Shown here one piece after another: positions 63,910 through 64,000 of a stretch of 64,000 nt of DNA. The position numbers were made by a program, and so were the translations under genes. Within the stretch, counting starts at the first letter, position 1. Each line of letters starts with the position of its first letter. The stretch is taken from the NCBI RefSeq assembly GCF_021287135.1, contig NZ_JAJTBB010000079.1, positions 1 through 64,000 on the forward strand. The letters are read 5' to 3'. This DNA is from Acidovorax sp. (GTDB taxonomy: Bacteria > Pseudomonadota > Gammaproteobacteria > Burkholderiales > Burkholderiaceae_C). The notes under the pieces were generated by a model. The model was given only the letters and a program-made list of their open reading frames with translations. It was not told where the DNA came from and made no database searches.

Positions 63910-64000
63910 AAAAACTCTTCCGCGTTCCACCTGCCATGCTGGCCCCCATTTCCAGTGGGCCTACACTGCCCGTTTGACGCCGCTAACAAAAATAACTATT

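Overview
The window is chromosomal DNA from a high-GC betaproteobacterium, most likely a member of the Comamonadaceae such as Acidovorax or a close relative. The evidence is six tripartite-tricarboxylate (Bug/TctC-type) solute receptors without any membrane subunits, the strongly GC-biased codon use, a dispersed 50-bp palindromic repeat beginning GCTAT and ending AGAGGCC (six copies, all in the same orientation), a second ~105-bp repeat in two copies, and an ACC deaminase/AcdR pair. I see no rRNA, tRNA, CRISPR array, insertion sequence or prophage. Genus assignment is inference.

Region 1-11.7 kb: the end of a DsbD-type thiol:disulfide reductase, a lysozyme-inhibitor-like lipoprotein, an IclR-regulated catabolic unit (metallo-beta-lactamase-fold protein, flavin hydroxylase, DUF2783 protein, Bug receptor), a TerC/NhaR-type divergent pair, a secreted unknown and an MFS exporter. 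Region 11.7-17.3 kb: hemE, an AraC regulator, an orphan nuoB paralogue, a 780-bp AT-richer non-coding region with four DnaA boxes in repeated modules, and priA. Region 17.3-26.8 kb: an exosortase-H-type substrate, a DmeF-like cation exporter, an AEC carrier, a branched-chain-amino-acid-type binding protein, rep helicase, a small secreted protein and outer-membrane phospholipase A. Region 26.8-31.2 kb: a self-sufficient P450-reductase fusion, its IclR regulator and a Bug receptor, with identical 15-bp palindromes at both outward promoters. Region 31.2-41.2 kb: universal stress protein, tgt, two GGDEF proteins (one degenerate), several membrane or secreted proteins of unknown role, YiaA-like protein and a saccharopine-dehydrogenase-like enzyme.

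Region 41.2-54.6 kb is the most distinctive: 14 minus-strand genes with gaps of at most 46 bp or 1-4 bp overlaps, and a divergent LysR regulator. They encode an outer-membrane channel, NTF2-like protein, alpha/beta hydrolase, extradiol-type dioxygenase, Rieske/flavin hydroxylase, MFS carrier, three Bug receptors, cyclase, cupin, SDR, FAH-type hydrolase and epimerase. Together they look like uptake, ring hydroxylation, ring cleavage and processing of an aromatic compound that I cannot name. In this operon the Rieske and flavoprotein genes are joined in one frame at an A6 tract.

Region 54.8-64 kb: EamA exporter, acdR-acdS (ethylene-precursor degradation, suggesting plant association), another Bug receptor, an LplT-like carrier fused to a PlsC acyltransferase overlapping a small HEAGH-motif protein, a ceramidase-like membrane protein and an XRE regulator.
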